Below, in pieces: positions 18,065-26,487 of a DNA stretch of 64,000 nucleotides. The position numbers were made by a program, and so were the translations under genes. Location: assembly GCF_020529025.1 (NCBI RefSeq), contig NZ_JACNMM010000011.1, forward strand, positions 84,474 to 148,473, in the 5' to 3' direction. The stretch's first letter is position 1, and the number at the start of each line of letters is the position of its first letter. The notes under the pieces were generated by a model. The model did not search any database, had not been told where the DNA came from, and saw only the letters and a list, made by a program, of their open reading frames with translations. The stretch is from Oceaniglobus trochenteri (GTDB lineage: Bacteria; Pseudomonadota; Alphaproteobacteria; Rhodobacterales; Rhodobacteraceae).

Positions 18065-18756
18065 GTGCGGGCTTTTTCGAATGCGCTCCAGGCGGCTTCG
18101 AAGCGGGCGAAATCAAAGCCGGGTTCGCGCGCGGGGCCAAGGATCAGGTGCTCGGTGCCCTGCATCTTGGCGATGGCACCGGCAATCTCTCCGATCAGTT
18201 CGGCGGGAATGACAACCGCGCCGTGACGGTCGGCATGGACCAGATCGCCCTGCCCCACGGTCAGCCCGAAGACCGACACCGGCGTGCCAAGTTCGGTGAC
18301 ATGCACGAAACCGTGGCTGGGGCCGATCGACCCGGCGATCACCGGAAAGCCCGCGACCATATCGCCCAGGTCACGCATCACACCGTTGGTCAGCGCGCCG
18401 GACATGCCGAAACCCTTGTGGATCGTGGTGTTCACCTCGCCCCAGTAGGCGCCGATGCAGTTCGGATAATCGACATCCTCGACCACCGCGACCGAGGGTT
18501 TCGGGCCCTCGGCCATGGCCTTGTAATAGGCCATCCGCCGGGTGCGGATCACATCGGGCGCTTCGGTGGGCGGGGCAAGGGCCGAAATCTTCGCGGTGAC
18601 TGCATAGCCCACCACGGCGCCGCCTTCCGGGTCGGAACACAGCATGGTGCCACGGGTGAAATCGTTGAAGCCACGCTTGCCCTGGGCCACCTCGATGGCG
18701 TTGCAGACCGTGGGCGTGTCCACGCTGCGCAGCAGTTTCAGAAGGGCGTCATCCAT
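18061..18756 (-). CDS. RraA-like / HMG-aldolase-family protein, copy 1
   Basis: A 231-residue RraA-fold protein. The aldolase-type motif G-A-L-T-N-G-V-M-R-D-L-G (about residue 118) has the G-x-x-T-N/D-G-x-x-R-D core that binds Mg2+ and pyruvate enolate in 4-hydroxy-4-methyl-2-oxoglutarate aldolases. A catabolic neighbourhood (hydrolase, amidase, dehydrogenases) supports a carbon-carbon lyase or oxaloacetate decarboxylase role rather than RNase E inhibition. It is coupled to both neighbours by short overlaps. The substrate is unknown. Confidence 0.78.
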   Translation of the reverse strand: MDDALLKLLRSVDTPTVCNAIEVAQGKRGFNDFTRGTMLCSDPEGGAVVGYAVTAKISALAPPTEAPDVIRTRRMAYYKAMAEGPKPSVAVVEDVDYPNCIGAYWGEVNTTIHKGFGMSGALTNGVMRDLGDMVAGFPVIAGSIGPSHGFVHVTELGTPVSVFGLTVGQGDLVHADRHGAVVIPAELIGEIAGAIAKMQGTEHLILGPAREPGFDFARFEAAWSAFEKART

Positions 18757-19450
18757 CGGTTTTCTCCAGCCATGCTGCCAGCGCAGCGTTGGTTTCTTCA
18801 GGTTGTTCCAGGGTCGGAAGATGCCCGGCCCCGTCGATAATGGTAAGTTGGCTGCCCGCCATCAGGCCGTGCATCAGTTCATGGCGCTCGACCGGGCAAA
18901 GCGCGTCGTCGCGCCCGCACAGCACCAGGGCCGGGCCATCATAGGCGCGCAGGGTGTCCTGCTGATCGGGGCGGTTGGCCAGCGCGCGGGATTGGTTGAC
19001 GAAAACGGTGTCGCCCAGCGACAGGGCCATTTCCATGCACAGATCCAGGATCGCGCCCCGGTTCGGCCCGTCGGTCAGGTAGTTCGGCTTCATCTCGTCG
19101 CGCATCACCGCTTCCAGACCGCCGCGCCCCACCTTGTCGATCTGCGGGCCCCGGCGCTCGGCCACCTGGGGCAGTTCGGCCCGGGGGTTGGTGTCCAGCA
19201 ACGCGATGCCGGCAATGCGCCCGGGTGCCTGGCGCAGCACCTCCATCGCCACGATCCCGCCCATGGACAGCCCCGCCAGGGCAAAGCGCGGCGGGGCATC
19301 GTGCAGAACCTGCGCGGCCAGCGACTCCATGCTGTCATGCCCGCCGATGGGCGCGCAGTGAACCACGCGCCCGCTCGAGAAGGCCGCAACCTGGGGGCCG
19401 AACAGGCGCGCATCGCACATCATGCCCGGCAGCAGAACAAGCGGGGTCAA
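18749..19450 (-). CDS. Alpha/beta-hydrolase-fold esterase-like protein
   Basis: A 233-residue hydrolase with nucleophile elbow G-L-S-M-G-G (Ser62), acid residue in CGRDDALCPVERH (about 185) and His in GAGHLPTLEQPEE (about 210). The oxyanion start LVLLPGMMCDARLF is near residue 4. It resembles 3-oxoadipate enol-lactonase and other MhpC-like enzymes. It has no signal peptide, so it acts in the cytoplasm. It overlaps the MetE-like gene by 4 bases and the RraA-like gene by 8. It probably opens a lactone or ester in the operon's pathway. Confidence 0.82.
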   Translation of the reverse strand: MTPLVLLPGMMCDARLFGPQVAAFSSGRVVHCAPIGGHDSMESLAAQVLHDAPPRFALAGLSMGGIVAMEVLRQAPGRIAGIALLDTNPRAELPQVAERRGPQIDKVGRGGLEAVMRDEMKPNYLTDGPNRGAILDLCMEMALSLGDTVFVNQSRALANRPDQQDTLRAYDGPALVLCGRDDALCPVERHELMHGLMAGSQLTIIDGAGHLPTLEQPEETNAALAAWLEKTDG

Positions 19451-20568
19451 GAAACCAGAGCCGCCCCTTCGGCCATGGCGCCCAGCTTTGCATAGGCGAT
19501 TTCAGGATCGACAGCGCCAAAGCCCGCAAAGGTGCCAAAGCCGCAATCCGACCCCGCGATCACCCGTTCCGCCCCGACGATATCGGTAAAGCGGGCGATC
19601 CGCTGGGCGATCAGTTCCGGGTGTTCGACGAAGTTCGTCGTCGTGTCCACCACGCCGGGCACCAGCACCTTGTCATCGGGAATGTCGCCCTTGCGGTCAC
19701 GGAAGACGGCCCATTCATGGCCATGGCGCGGGTTCGAGGTTTCGAACAGCACATAGCGTGATCTGGTGGACATCAGCGTGTCGAACATCCGCGACATGGG
19801 AATGTCACAGACATGCGGCCCCTCGTAATTGCCCCAGCAGATATGAACCCGCACCCTGTCTTGCGGCACATCCTGAAGAGCGTGGTTCAGCGCCTCGACA
19901 TGGCTGGCGGCGATCTTGAGGAATTCGTCATCCGAAAGATCGTTGAACAGCATGTGGCGCGACAGGGCCAGGTCGGGGCAATCAAGCTGAAGATCCAGCC
20001 CCGCGCCCACGATGGTTTCGTATTCGGCCTTCATGGCATCGGCAATCGCGGCCAGGTAGGCCTCGCGCGTCTTGTAGAAATCGTTTTGCAGAAACAGCGA
20101 CACGACACCCGGCGAGGCGGCATTCATGAAGCCGCGTTCCACCCCGTGCCTTTCCATCGCGCCCTTGAGGTTGGCGATGTCCTTCTCCAGCTCGCCCTGC
20201 CCCTTCGAGCGCACCTCGCCCACGCACATCGGGCGGGCGTATTGCGGGGTGCCCCCTTCGTCGGCGATGCGCTTCAGGAAGGTGGGAAAGCGCTTGAGAT
20301 CGGCCGGTGCGTTGCGCGGGCTGTCGCCGTCAAACCCGGTGTAGCGATCCTTGACATAGGTGGCATAGCTGATCTTCGAGGTTTCGCCGTCGCTGACGAT
20401 ACCAACCCCCGCGGTCACCTGTTTGCGCACGGTCTCATCGACGGCCTCGGTCATGGCGGCGTCGAAAGCGGCAAGATCATAGTCCTCTTTCCGCTCGCGG
20501 GCGAAGATGTGATCGACCACCTTCTGCGTGCGCGGCAAGGAACCGACGTGGGTAGTAAGAACGGGCAT
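19447..20568 (-). CDS. Cobalamin-independent methionine synthase C-domain-like protein
   Basis: A 373-residue single UROD/MetE-like barrel. It matches only the C-terminal half of MetE, which is about 750 residues, so it is not the housekeeping enzyme. The Zn-site pattern is kept: H-I-C in VRVHICWGNYEG and Cys in IAGSDCGFGTF, with Glu or His candidates in ETSNPRHGHEW. The start LTTHVGSLPRT is also typical. Family members transfer a methyl or alkyl group between a thiol and a cofactor, as in methyltransferases or epoxyalkane:CoM transferase. The operon setting suggests a thiol or methyl-transfer step in catabolism. Confidence 0.82.
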   Translation of the reverse strand: MPVLTTHVGSLPRTQKVVDHIFARERKEDYDLAAFDAAMTEAVDETVRKQVTAGVGIVSDGETSKISYATYVKDRYTGFDGDSPRNAPADLKRFPTFLKRIADEGGTPQYARPMCVGEVRSKGQGELEKDIANLKGAMERHGVERGFMNAASPGVVSLFLQNDFYKTREAYLAAIADAMKAEYETIVGAGLDLQLDCPDLALSRHMLFNDLSDDEFLKIAASHVEALNHALQDVPQDRVRVHICWGNYEGPHVCDIPMSRMFDTLMSTRSRYVLFETSNPRHGHEWAVFRDRKGDIPDDKVLVPGVVDTTTNFVEHPELIAQRIARFTDIVGAERVIAGSDCGFGTFAGFGAVDPEIAYAKLGAMAEGAALVS

Positions 20569-20603
20569 TCGGGGCTCCCTCGGGAATGTCTTGTAACGGA
20601 AAT

Positions 20604-20634
20604 GGCCCTGCGCGGATCAGGGTCCGCGCAGGGC
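20604..20634 (-). other. Strong hairpin between bicupin and MetE-like genes
   Basis: A perfect 13-bp inverted repeat (GGCCCTGCGCGGA / TCCGCGCAGGGCC) with a 5-base loop fills the gap between the two genes. No strong T-run follows on the minus strand, so attenuation or mRNA protection is likelier than full termination. Confidence 0.6.
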
Positions 20635-20646
20635 CTTGGGTGCGGA

Positions 20647-21612
20647 TCAGCCTTTCCAGGTGGCTCCGGCGGCATCGTCGGTGGCGACGATGTGGTAAAG
20701 CGCGGCTTCACCGGTCATCGAGGGCACGGCGCTGTGGGCGAGGTTCTCGGGCACGCTCATGGTGTCACCGGGCGCCAGGGTGGCCGAGCCGCCATCCCAT
20801 TCGATACGCCAATGGCCCTTGACCGGCATCAGGACCGAGGGGCGGTCATGGGCGTGTTTTTCCTCGGTGGCCGAGGCGCGGGTGAGGAAGTCGATCTCGA
20901 ACCCCGGCTTGTCGCGGATGATCCCCTTCTCGCCGATCACCTTGACCGGGCCTTCATTGGCCAGGGCATACATGTCGAGATAGCGGCGCACATAGCCACC
21001 CACCACTTCCATGGCGGTGGGGCAGTCGACCTTGTCGAGTTCGGCCTTGGTGAGAACCGGCATCGGCTTGACGTCATCGGGCAGGTTCTGGCCCTTCTTG
21101 GTGTCGTAAAGCTTGCCGTTCTCGCCCAGCACCAGGCCGTGATCCTTGGCCTCTTCGATGACATGGGGCGCCCAGATCACGCCGCCGCCGGCGTCATCGC
21201 CGCCCAGAACCGCCATGATCATCCCGTAGTCGGTGCCGATGTTCTCGAACCCGCGGAAGATGTTGGTGGGAATGTTGAAGATGTCGCCCTCTTCCAGGAT
21301 CACCTCGCCGGCGTCGCCCTTTTCGCCCCAGAAGAACCGCCAGCGGCCCGACAGGATGAAGAACACCTCGGCGGTGCGGTGATTGTGCAGCGAGTTGCGG
21401 CACTTGGGCGGCTGGCCCGCCGCACCGATGTTGAAACCGTGCGGCGTGGTGATGTGGACATGCTGATCGGGGGATTCCGATACGCCGCCACCGATGATGG
21501 TGAAGTTTTCCTTCAGGTTCGAGCCGGGTGTGTGGGCGTCGATGAAGGCAGTCTTGCAGGGTTGCAGATCGCCGTAACGGACGATGCGCGATTCCATGTC
21601 TTGCGGGGTCAT
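20647..21612 (-). CDS. Bicupin protein
   Basis: A 321-residue protein with two cupin barrels. The first has metal-ligand candidates in SLHNHRTAEVFFILSG (about residue 75-90) and the second in EEKHAHDRPSVLMPVKG (about 255-271). Both show H-x-H followed by the cupin glycine pattern, so each barrel could hold a metal. Bicupins include dioxygenases, decarboxylases and isomerases. No gentisate-type ring pathway is visible here, so I leave the activity open. It lies between the SnoaL-like trio and the MetE-like gene, separated from both by hairpin-bearing gaps. Confidence 0.75.
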   Translation of the reverse strand: MTPQDMESRIVRYGDLQPCKTAFIDAHTPGSNLKENFTIIGGGVSESPDQHVHITTPHGFNIGAAGQPPKCRNSLHNHRTAEVFFILSGRWRFFWGEKGDAGEVILEEGDIFNIPTNIFRGFENIGTDYGMIMAVLGGDDAGGGVIWAPHVIEEAKDHGLVLGENGKLYDTKKGQNLPDDVKPMPVLTKAELDKVDCPTAMEVVGGYVRRYLDMYALANEGPVKVIGEKGIIRDKPGFEIDFLTRASATEEKHAHDRPSVLMPVKGHWRIEWDGGSATLAPGDTMSVPENLAHSAVPSMTGEAALYHIVATDDAAGATWKG

Positions 21613-21685
21613 TGGTCGTTCCTTTTGAATGCTTTACGTTCTCTGATGTTCAGGTGCGGTGCGGCATGCTGGGCGGGCGCAGGTT

Positions 21686-21707
21686 CAGCCGGCGCGCGCG
21701 CCGGCTG
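21686..21707. other. Perfect 22-bp palindrome between SnoaL-like and bicupin genes
   Basis: The arms CAGCCGGCGCG and CGCGCCGGCTG pair completely without a loop. In RNA this gives a very stable hairpin inside the 138-bp gap. It is likely a processing or attenuation point in the long operon. Confidence 0.55.
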
Positions 21708-21750
21708 GCAAGGAACCCGTGCCGGGCCGTCAGATGGGCCAGAGGTTGGA

Positions 21751-22719
21751 TCATTCGCGACCGGCCTCGTGCAGCAGGATCTGTTTCCAGATCGCCACCT
21801 CGTCCCAAAGGCTCCACTCGCGGCGCAGGCCCCAGGGGCCGAACTCGGCATGGGTGAAGCCCATGATGTGAACGGGCGCCCCGGTGGGCGGGCCGTAAAT
21901 CCCGTGGCCGGTATGGGTGCCCGTCAGGCTCCAGCGGATGGCGGCGCGGTCGGGTTGCCCGGCATCCGAACGCCCGATGCGGTGATCGACCGAAAAGGTC
22001 GAATCCGGGAAGGCGGTGCGCAACTGCATCCACTGCGCCTCGGCGAAGGGGCGGCCCCAGCCGGTGACGCCGCCCGCATGATAAAGGTTCACCGCGCGGT
22101 CGTAGGTTTCACCGATCACGGCGAAATCGAAATCCATGATGCGGGTCACGATACCGGCCAACTTCTCGCCCAGGGGGTGATCGTTGCCCTTGCCGCTGTA
22201 GGGGCCGGGGCGGTCCTGGTCGGGCGTGAAGGGGCGCAGGGCGCTCCCCGCGCCGCCTTCGCGTTCGATGCTCTGCGCGGCCCAGTCGCGCGGGCTGTGG
22301 CCCAGCTGTTGCACCATGGCGGAAATGTCATAGCACAGCCATTCGTCGGTGATCACCTCGTCCTGGACGAAGCAATCCGCGATGGCGCGCGCCGCCACCA
22401 CCCGCCCCGTGGGCGGGCCGAAAACGCCATGCCCGGTATGGGTGCCGATGATCATCGAGCGGTGCGAGGAAAGGTAACCCTGGTCGGCGTCGCCCGACCA
22501 GATCACGTCATCGCCCAGGATCTGGCGGTCGGGAAAGGCGGAAAGCGAGGCGAGCGTGTCCTTGATGACGCCGTCGTTGCCCTCGATCAGGCCAACGGTC
22601 GAGCGCATGACGATATCCTTGCCATAGCTCTGCAAAAGCGAGCCGATCTGGCGCCCTTCCCAGATTTCATAAGTAACGCCCTGGATATAGTCGGGCAGGT
22701 TGGCAAATCGTGCGGTCAT
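21751..22719 (-). CDS. Tandem SnoaL/NTF2-like protein A
   Basis: A 322-residue protein with two SnoaL-like (NTF2 cone) domains, about 5-140 and 185-318. Each half carries a copy of the same loop: GTHTGHGVFGPPTGR and GTHTGHGIYGPPTGA. Other shared blocks are FPDRQILGDDVIW, YLSSHR, DEWL and AIRWSL. SnoaL-type domains act as cyclases, isomerases, hydrolases or non-catalytic ligand binders, and the pocket residues here suggest a small-molecule site. The ATG at 22719 overlaps the stop of protein B as ATGA. It is one of six paralogues in this window. The function is not described to my knowledge. Confidence 0.8.
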   Translation of the reverse strand: MTARFANLPDYIQGVTYEIWEGRQIGSLLQSYGKDIVMRSTVGLIEGNDGVIKDTLASLSAFPDRQILGDDVIWSGDADQGYLSSHRSMIIGTHTGHGVFGPPTGRVVAARAIADCFVQDEVITDEWLCYDISAMVQQLGHSPRDWAAQSIEREGGAGSALRPFTPDQDRPGPYSGKGNDHPLGEKLAGIVTRIMDFDFAVIGETYDRAVNLYHAGGVTGWGRPFAEAQWMQLRTAFPDSTFSVDHRIGRSDAGQPDRAAIRWSLTGTHTGHGIYGPPTGAPVHIMGFTHAEFGPWGLRREWSLWDEVAIWKQILLHEAGRE

Positions 22720-23696
22720 TCCACGTTCCCCGTGTGCAGGTGAATCTGTTTCCACACCGAAACCTCGTCGATCAGGGTGAATTCGCGGCGCAGGCCCCAT
22801 TCGCCCCATTCGGCATGGGTAATGCCCATGACGTGAACCTCGGCCCCGGTGGGGGCGCCGAAGAAGCCCGGCCCCGAATGCTTGCCGGTCAATGACCAGC
22901 GCACCGCGGCGCGGTTCGGCGTGCCCGGGTCCGAGCGGCCGATCTGGTGATGGGTTTCGAATGTCGCCGTCGGAAAGGAGGACCGCAGGCGCATCCAGTC
23001 GGTTTCGGCGAACTCATGGGACCAGCCGCCGCGCGACCCCCAGTGTTCGGTGCGCACGGCGCGGTCGTATTCCTTGCGGATGACGGTGAAATCCTTGTCC
23101 ATCATCCGGGTCAGGATATCGGCAAGGCGCGCGCCCCATTCGTTGTCGTTGCCGCGCCCGGTATAGGGGCCCTGCACATCGTCGCGGGGGTGGAAGGGGC
23201 GCTGGCAGGCCTCGGGGCCGCCTTCATCGCGGATCAGGTCGCGGGCGAATTCGGCCGGATCTCCGCCCAGCTGGCGCACGATGCCGCCGGCATCGCGGAT
23301 CAGCCATTCGTCGTCGATGACATCGGCCTTGGCGGCGCAATCGGCAATCGCGCGGATTTCAAAAGACCTGCCAGTGGGCGCGCCGAACAGGCCATGCCCG
23401 GTATGGGTGCCGGTGGTCACCAGGCGGTGCGAGGACAGGTAACGCCCCTCTTCCGGCCCCTCGGACCAGATCACGTCTTCGCCGTAAAGCTGGCGGTCGG
23501 GGAATTCGGCAAGGGTGGCCAGGGTACCGTCGATCACCCCTTCGTTGCCCCGCACCATCCCCGAGGGAAAGCGCATGGGAATGTCCTTGCCGTAATAGCG
23601 GTGCAGGGTCGAAAGGCCCCGATCCTCCCAGATTTCCTTGGTGATCTTCAGAATGTAGTCGGGCAGATCCTTGAACTGATTGGAGAAATCTTTCAT
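22716..23696 (-). CDS. Tandem SnoaL/NTF2-like protein B
   Basis: A 326-residue paralogue. Domain 1 spans about 10-150 with FPDRQLYGEDVIW (65-77), YLSSHR (86-91) and GTHTGHGLFGAPTGR (96-110). The linker holds G-P-Y-T-G-R-G-N-D-N-E-W-G (177-188). Domain 2 spans about 190-326 with IGRSDP (252-257), the repeated loop GKHSGPGFFGAPTGA (271-285) and ITHAEWG (292-298). It is coupled to both flanking paralogues by 4-base overlaps, which suggests fixed stoichiometry and possibly a mixed complex. There is no signal peptide, so it is cytoplasmic. Confidence 0.8.
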   Translation of the reverse strand: MKDFSNQFKDLPDYILKITKEIWEDRGLSTLHRYYGKDIPMRFPSGMVRGNEGVIDGTLATLAEFPDRQLYGEDVIWSEGPEEGRYLSSHRLVTTGTHTGHGLFGAPTGRSFEIRAIADCAAKADVIDDEWLIRDAGGIVRQLGGDPAEFARDLIRDEGGPEACQRPFHPRDDVQGPYTGRGNDNEWGARLADILTRMMDKDFTVIRKEYDRAVRTEHWGSRGGWSHEFAETDWMRLRSSFPTATFETHHQIGRSDPGTPNRAAVRWSLTGKHSGPGFFGAPTGAEVHVMGITHAEWGEWGLRREFTLIDEVSVWKQIHLHTGNVE

Positions 23697-24715
23697 TCGT
23701 GCATTCCGGTCTGAAGGTGGATCTGTTTCCAGATCGCTGTTTCGTCGATCAGGGTGAATTCGCGGCGGATCGTCGGTTTGCCCCAGGCGCCGGTTCCGGC
23801 ATAGGGCCCGAAATCGGCGTGACTTATCCCCATGATGTAAACCTCGGCCCCTGTCGGGCGGCCAAAGCGGCCCCAGCCCGCGTGCCTGCCGTGCAGGCTC
23901 CAGCGCAGGGCGGCGCGGGGCGGCATCAACGGATCGTCGCGGCCGATGACATGCTCGATCCTGAACACCGCGTCCGGGAAGGCGGCGCGCAACCCCATCC
24001 AGAACCGGTCGGCATCGCCCCAGCCCAGCCCGTCGAACCCGGCGGGATAGTGCAATTCCACCGCCCGGTCATAGCTGCGGGGGATCACGTCCATGTCGGC
24101 GGCCATGATGTTGTTGATGGTGGCCGCATACCGCTGGCCCCATTCGTTGTCGTTGCCCTGCCGGGTATAGGGGCCGGCCACGTCGTTTGCCGGGCACATG
24201 GGTTTGACGCAGGCCTCGGGGCCACCTTCCCGCGCGATCAGATCGCGGCTCCAGTCGCGGGGATCGAACCCCATCTGGCGCACGATCGCGGATTGATCGC
24301 GCACCAGCCATTCGTCGTAGACCGCATCGTCGCGGATCGCGCAGTCGGCCAGGATCCGATAGGAAACACGCTTGCCGGTGGGGTTGCCATACATGCCCGG
24401 CTGGTCGTGGGTCGCCGTACAGATCAACCGGTGCGACGACAGGAAGGCATCCGAGGTATCGCTGGCCCCTTCGGGATCGTCGCACCAGATCACGTCTTCG
24501 CCCAGAAGCTCGCGGTCGGGAAATTCGGCCAGGGTTGCCATGGTCGCGGCAATCACGTTGGTGTTGTCCACCACCACCGAGGCAGGGGACCGCACGATCA
24601 GCCCATCGGCATAGCGATGGCGAAGCGAGCCGATCTTGCGATCTTCCCAGATTTCCTTGGTGATGCCGATGATGAAATGCGGCACATCCTGCCACTTGGG
24701 GTCAAAGCCACGCAT
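23693..24715 (-). CDS. Tandem SnoaL/NTF2-like protein C
   Basis: A 340-residue paralogue and first of the coupled trio. It keeps FPDRELLGEDVIW, FLSSHR, DEWLVRD, RQGNDNEWG and the second loop GRHAGWGRFGRPTGA. The first loop is altered to ATHDQPGMYGNPTGK, so its domain-1 pocket may differ from A and B. A short insertion (PYAGTGAWGKP) lies near residue 310. The ATG follows the LacI stop codon directly (TGAATG), so it is transcribed and probably translated together with that regulator. Confidence 0.8.
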   Translation of the reverse strand: MRGFDPKWQDVPHFIIGITKEIWEDRKIGSLRHRYADGLIVRSPASVVVDNTNVIAATMATLAEFPDRELLGEDVIWCDDPEGASDTSDAFLSSHRLICTATHDQPGMYGNPTGKRVSYRILADCAIRDDAVYDEWLVRDQSAIVRQMGFDPRDWSRDLIAREGGPEACVKPMCPANDVAGPYTRQGNDNEWGQRYAATINNIMAADMDVIPRSYDRAVELHYPAGFDGLGWGDADRFWMGLRAAFPDAVFRIEHVIGRDDPLMPPRAALRWSLHGRHAGWGRFGRPTGAEVYIMGISHADFGPYAGTGAWGKPTIRREFTLIDETAIWKQIHLQTGMHE

Positions 24716-25732
24716 TCAGATTTCACCTGTGTTTCTTGTTGAACTGCGCACCATCAGATCGCCGGCGATCTTGACGCGCTCGGGTTCGGTCTGGGTTCCC
24801 TCGATCCGGCGCATCAGCATGTCGACCGTGGCCGCCACCAGGCGGTTGATCGGCTGGCGATAGCTGGTCAGGTCATAGGCCGGCCAGGCGGCGATGGGCG
24901 TATCGTCGAAACCGGCAACCGCCACATCCTCGGGGATGCGCAGGCCCAGTTTCGAGCGCAGCACATCCATCACCGCAAAGGCCATGTGATCGTTGCAGAC
25001 GAAGACGGCATCGGGAATGTCGCGCCCGGTGAACATCTCGAAGGCTGCGGTGCGGGCGTCGGCATAGACGAAGTTGCCCCTCTGGCGGGCCGTGATCTCC
25101 AGCCCGGCCTCGGCCAGCCCGGCCCGGAAGCCCGCCTCGCGGTCACGCTGGGTCGAGGCTTCTTCCAGCCCCGCGATATAGCCGATGTGGCGGTGGCCGT
25201 CGGCGGCAAAGCGTGCCGCGATCATCCTGCCGCCAAGATGGTTGTCCGACGTGACGGTACACATGCGCGCATCGTCCTGTTCGCGGTTGAACAGGACCAC
25301 CGGGATGCCATGCTCGTGGCACTTGCCCGACAGCACCGATGACATCGACACCGAGGCAAGCACGATCCCGTCGACCTGGTAATCCAGGATTTCGCGCATC
25401 ACGTCCTCGACATCGCCCACGGTGGGCGAGGACATGAAGACCAGCACATGATAGCCCTTGTTCTGAAGGGCCACGGAAAGACGTTCCACCACCTCGGGGT
25501 AGAACTGGTTTTCCAGATAGGCCACGACAAGGCCGATGATCCGGCTGCGCCCGGTGATCATCGCGCGGGCCAGGATGTTGGGCCGATAACCCAGGTCTTC
25601 GGCGGCGCGCAGCACCTTGTCGCGCATGGCCTTCGACACGCTGGCGCCGGGGGTAAAGACACGGCTGACCGCCGATTGGCTGACCCCCGCGCAGCGCGCA
25701 ACCTCCAGCGATGTCACCCGTTCATTTGGCAT
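24716..25732 (-). CDS. LacI-family regulator of the SnoaL-associated operon
   Basis: A 338-residue repressor with an N-terminal HTH (SLEVARCAGVSQSAVSRVF, about residues 8-26) and the unusual hinge-proximal string FTPGAS, shared with the LacI protein at 59346-60353. The effector domain runs to about residue 330 and includes IGYIAGLEEASTQRDREAGF and DVAVAGFDDTPIAAWPAYDLT. It starts with TGATG overlap on the SDR stop; the longer upstream reading was rejected. It lies inside the operon it probably controls, and its likely targets are the CpG-centred sites near 15358, 32441 and 32991. Confidence 0.88.
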   Translation of the reverse strand: MPNERVTSLEVARCAGVSQSAVSRVFTPGASVSKAMRDKVLRAAEDLGYRPNILARAMITGRSRIIGLVVAYLENQFYPEVVERLSVALQNKGYHVLVFMSSPTVGDVEDVMREILDYQVDGIVLASVSMSSVLSGKCHEHGIPVVLFNREQDDARMCTVTSDNHLGGRMIAARFAADGHRHIGYIAGLEEASTQRDREAGFRAGLAEAGLEITARQRGNFVYADARTAAFEMFTGRDIPDAVFVCNDHMAFAVMDVLRSKLGLRIPEDVAVAGFDDTPIAAWPAYDLTSYRQPINRLVAATVDMLMRRIEGTQTEPERVKIAGDLMVRSSTRNTGEI

Positions 25733-26487
25733 CAGTCTGCTGTCCAACCTCCGTCGATCATCAATGCCGTGCCCGTTACCAGGGCCGAGGCGTTAGAGGC
25801 CAGATAGACCACCGCGCCCATGATGTCTTCGACTTCGCCGATGCGGCCAAGCTTGATCTTCTCTTCGATCCACTTGCGCCGTTCGGGGTTCTGCAGGGTC
25901 TGTTCCCCCAGGGGGGTGCGGATGAAGGTCGGACAGATCGAGTTGATGCGGATGCCGGATTTGCCCCACTCGATGGCCATGGATTTGATCATCCCCTCCA
26001 GCCCATGCTTGGAGGCACAATAGAGCGCCCTCTCGATCCCGCCGACATGGCCCATCTGGCTGCCGATATGGATGATCGAACCGCCCTTGTCGCTCATGGC
26101 ACGGGCCGCTTCTGCCGAGAGGAAATAGGCCGCCCGCAGGTTCACGCCCATGACGGCGTCGAAATCTTCGGGCGTGGTGTCCAGCGCGGCGGAATGGCGG
26201 GCAAGACCGGCGGAATTGACGACCACATCAAGGGATTGCCCGCGCATCGTCCTGCGCATCGCCTCCAGATCACCGATGTCGAGGGCCAGCGCCTCGGCGC
26301 TCCAGCCCTTTTCCCGCATCTGCGCGACGGTGTCCTGCAACCGGTCGACCCCGCGCGCGGCGCAGACCACATGGGCCCCCGCCTCGGCCAGGGCGACCGC
26401 GCAGGCCTGACCGATGCCCGAAGAGGCACCGGTGACAAGCGCGCGCTTGCCGTCAAGCCGCATGGTCGGTGCCTTGGGAAGGGTCAT
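25732..26487 (-). CDS. Short-chain dehydrogenase/reductase (SDR), classical type
   Basis: A 251-residue NAD(P)-dependent oxidoreductase with the nucleotide motif T-G-A-S-S-G-I-G near residue 18, N-S-A-G near 90 and catalytic Ser-Tyr-x3-Lys (Ser in [13 protein letters not shown] near 157). It ends with M-I-D-G-G-W, the usual SDR C-terminus. The ATG at 26487 overlaps the upstream HisD-family stop as ATGA. It probably oxidises or reduces a pathway intermediate next to the HisD-like step. Confidence 0.9.
   Translation of the reverse strand: MTLPKAPTMRLDGKRALVTGASSGIGQACAVALAEAGAHVVCAARGVDRLQDTVAQMREKGWSAEALALDIGDLEAMRRTMRGQSLDVVVNSAGLARHSAALDTTPEDFDAVMGVNLRAAYFLSAEAARAMSDKGGSIIHIGSQMGHVGGIERALYCASKHGLEGMIKSMAIEWGKSGIRINSICPTFIRTPLGEQTLQNPERRKWIEEKIKLGRIGEVEDIMGAVVYLASNASALVTGTALMIDGGWTAD

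Noticed and set aside
19813..22743. A 976-codon open frame on the plus strand
   Set aside because: It runs antisense to the MetE-like, bicupin and SnoaL-like genes. Its composition (long runs rich in His, Gly, Arg and Ala, no domain) is that of a mirror frame in G+C-rich DNA.
21751..24715. Annotation as limonene-epoxide hydrolase or polyketide cyclase
   Set aside because: The fold family is right, but no polyketide or terpene genes are present and catalytic residues of those enzymes could not be matched with confidence.
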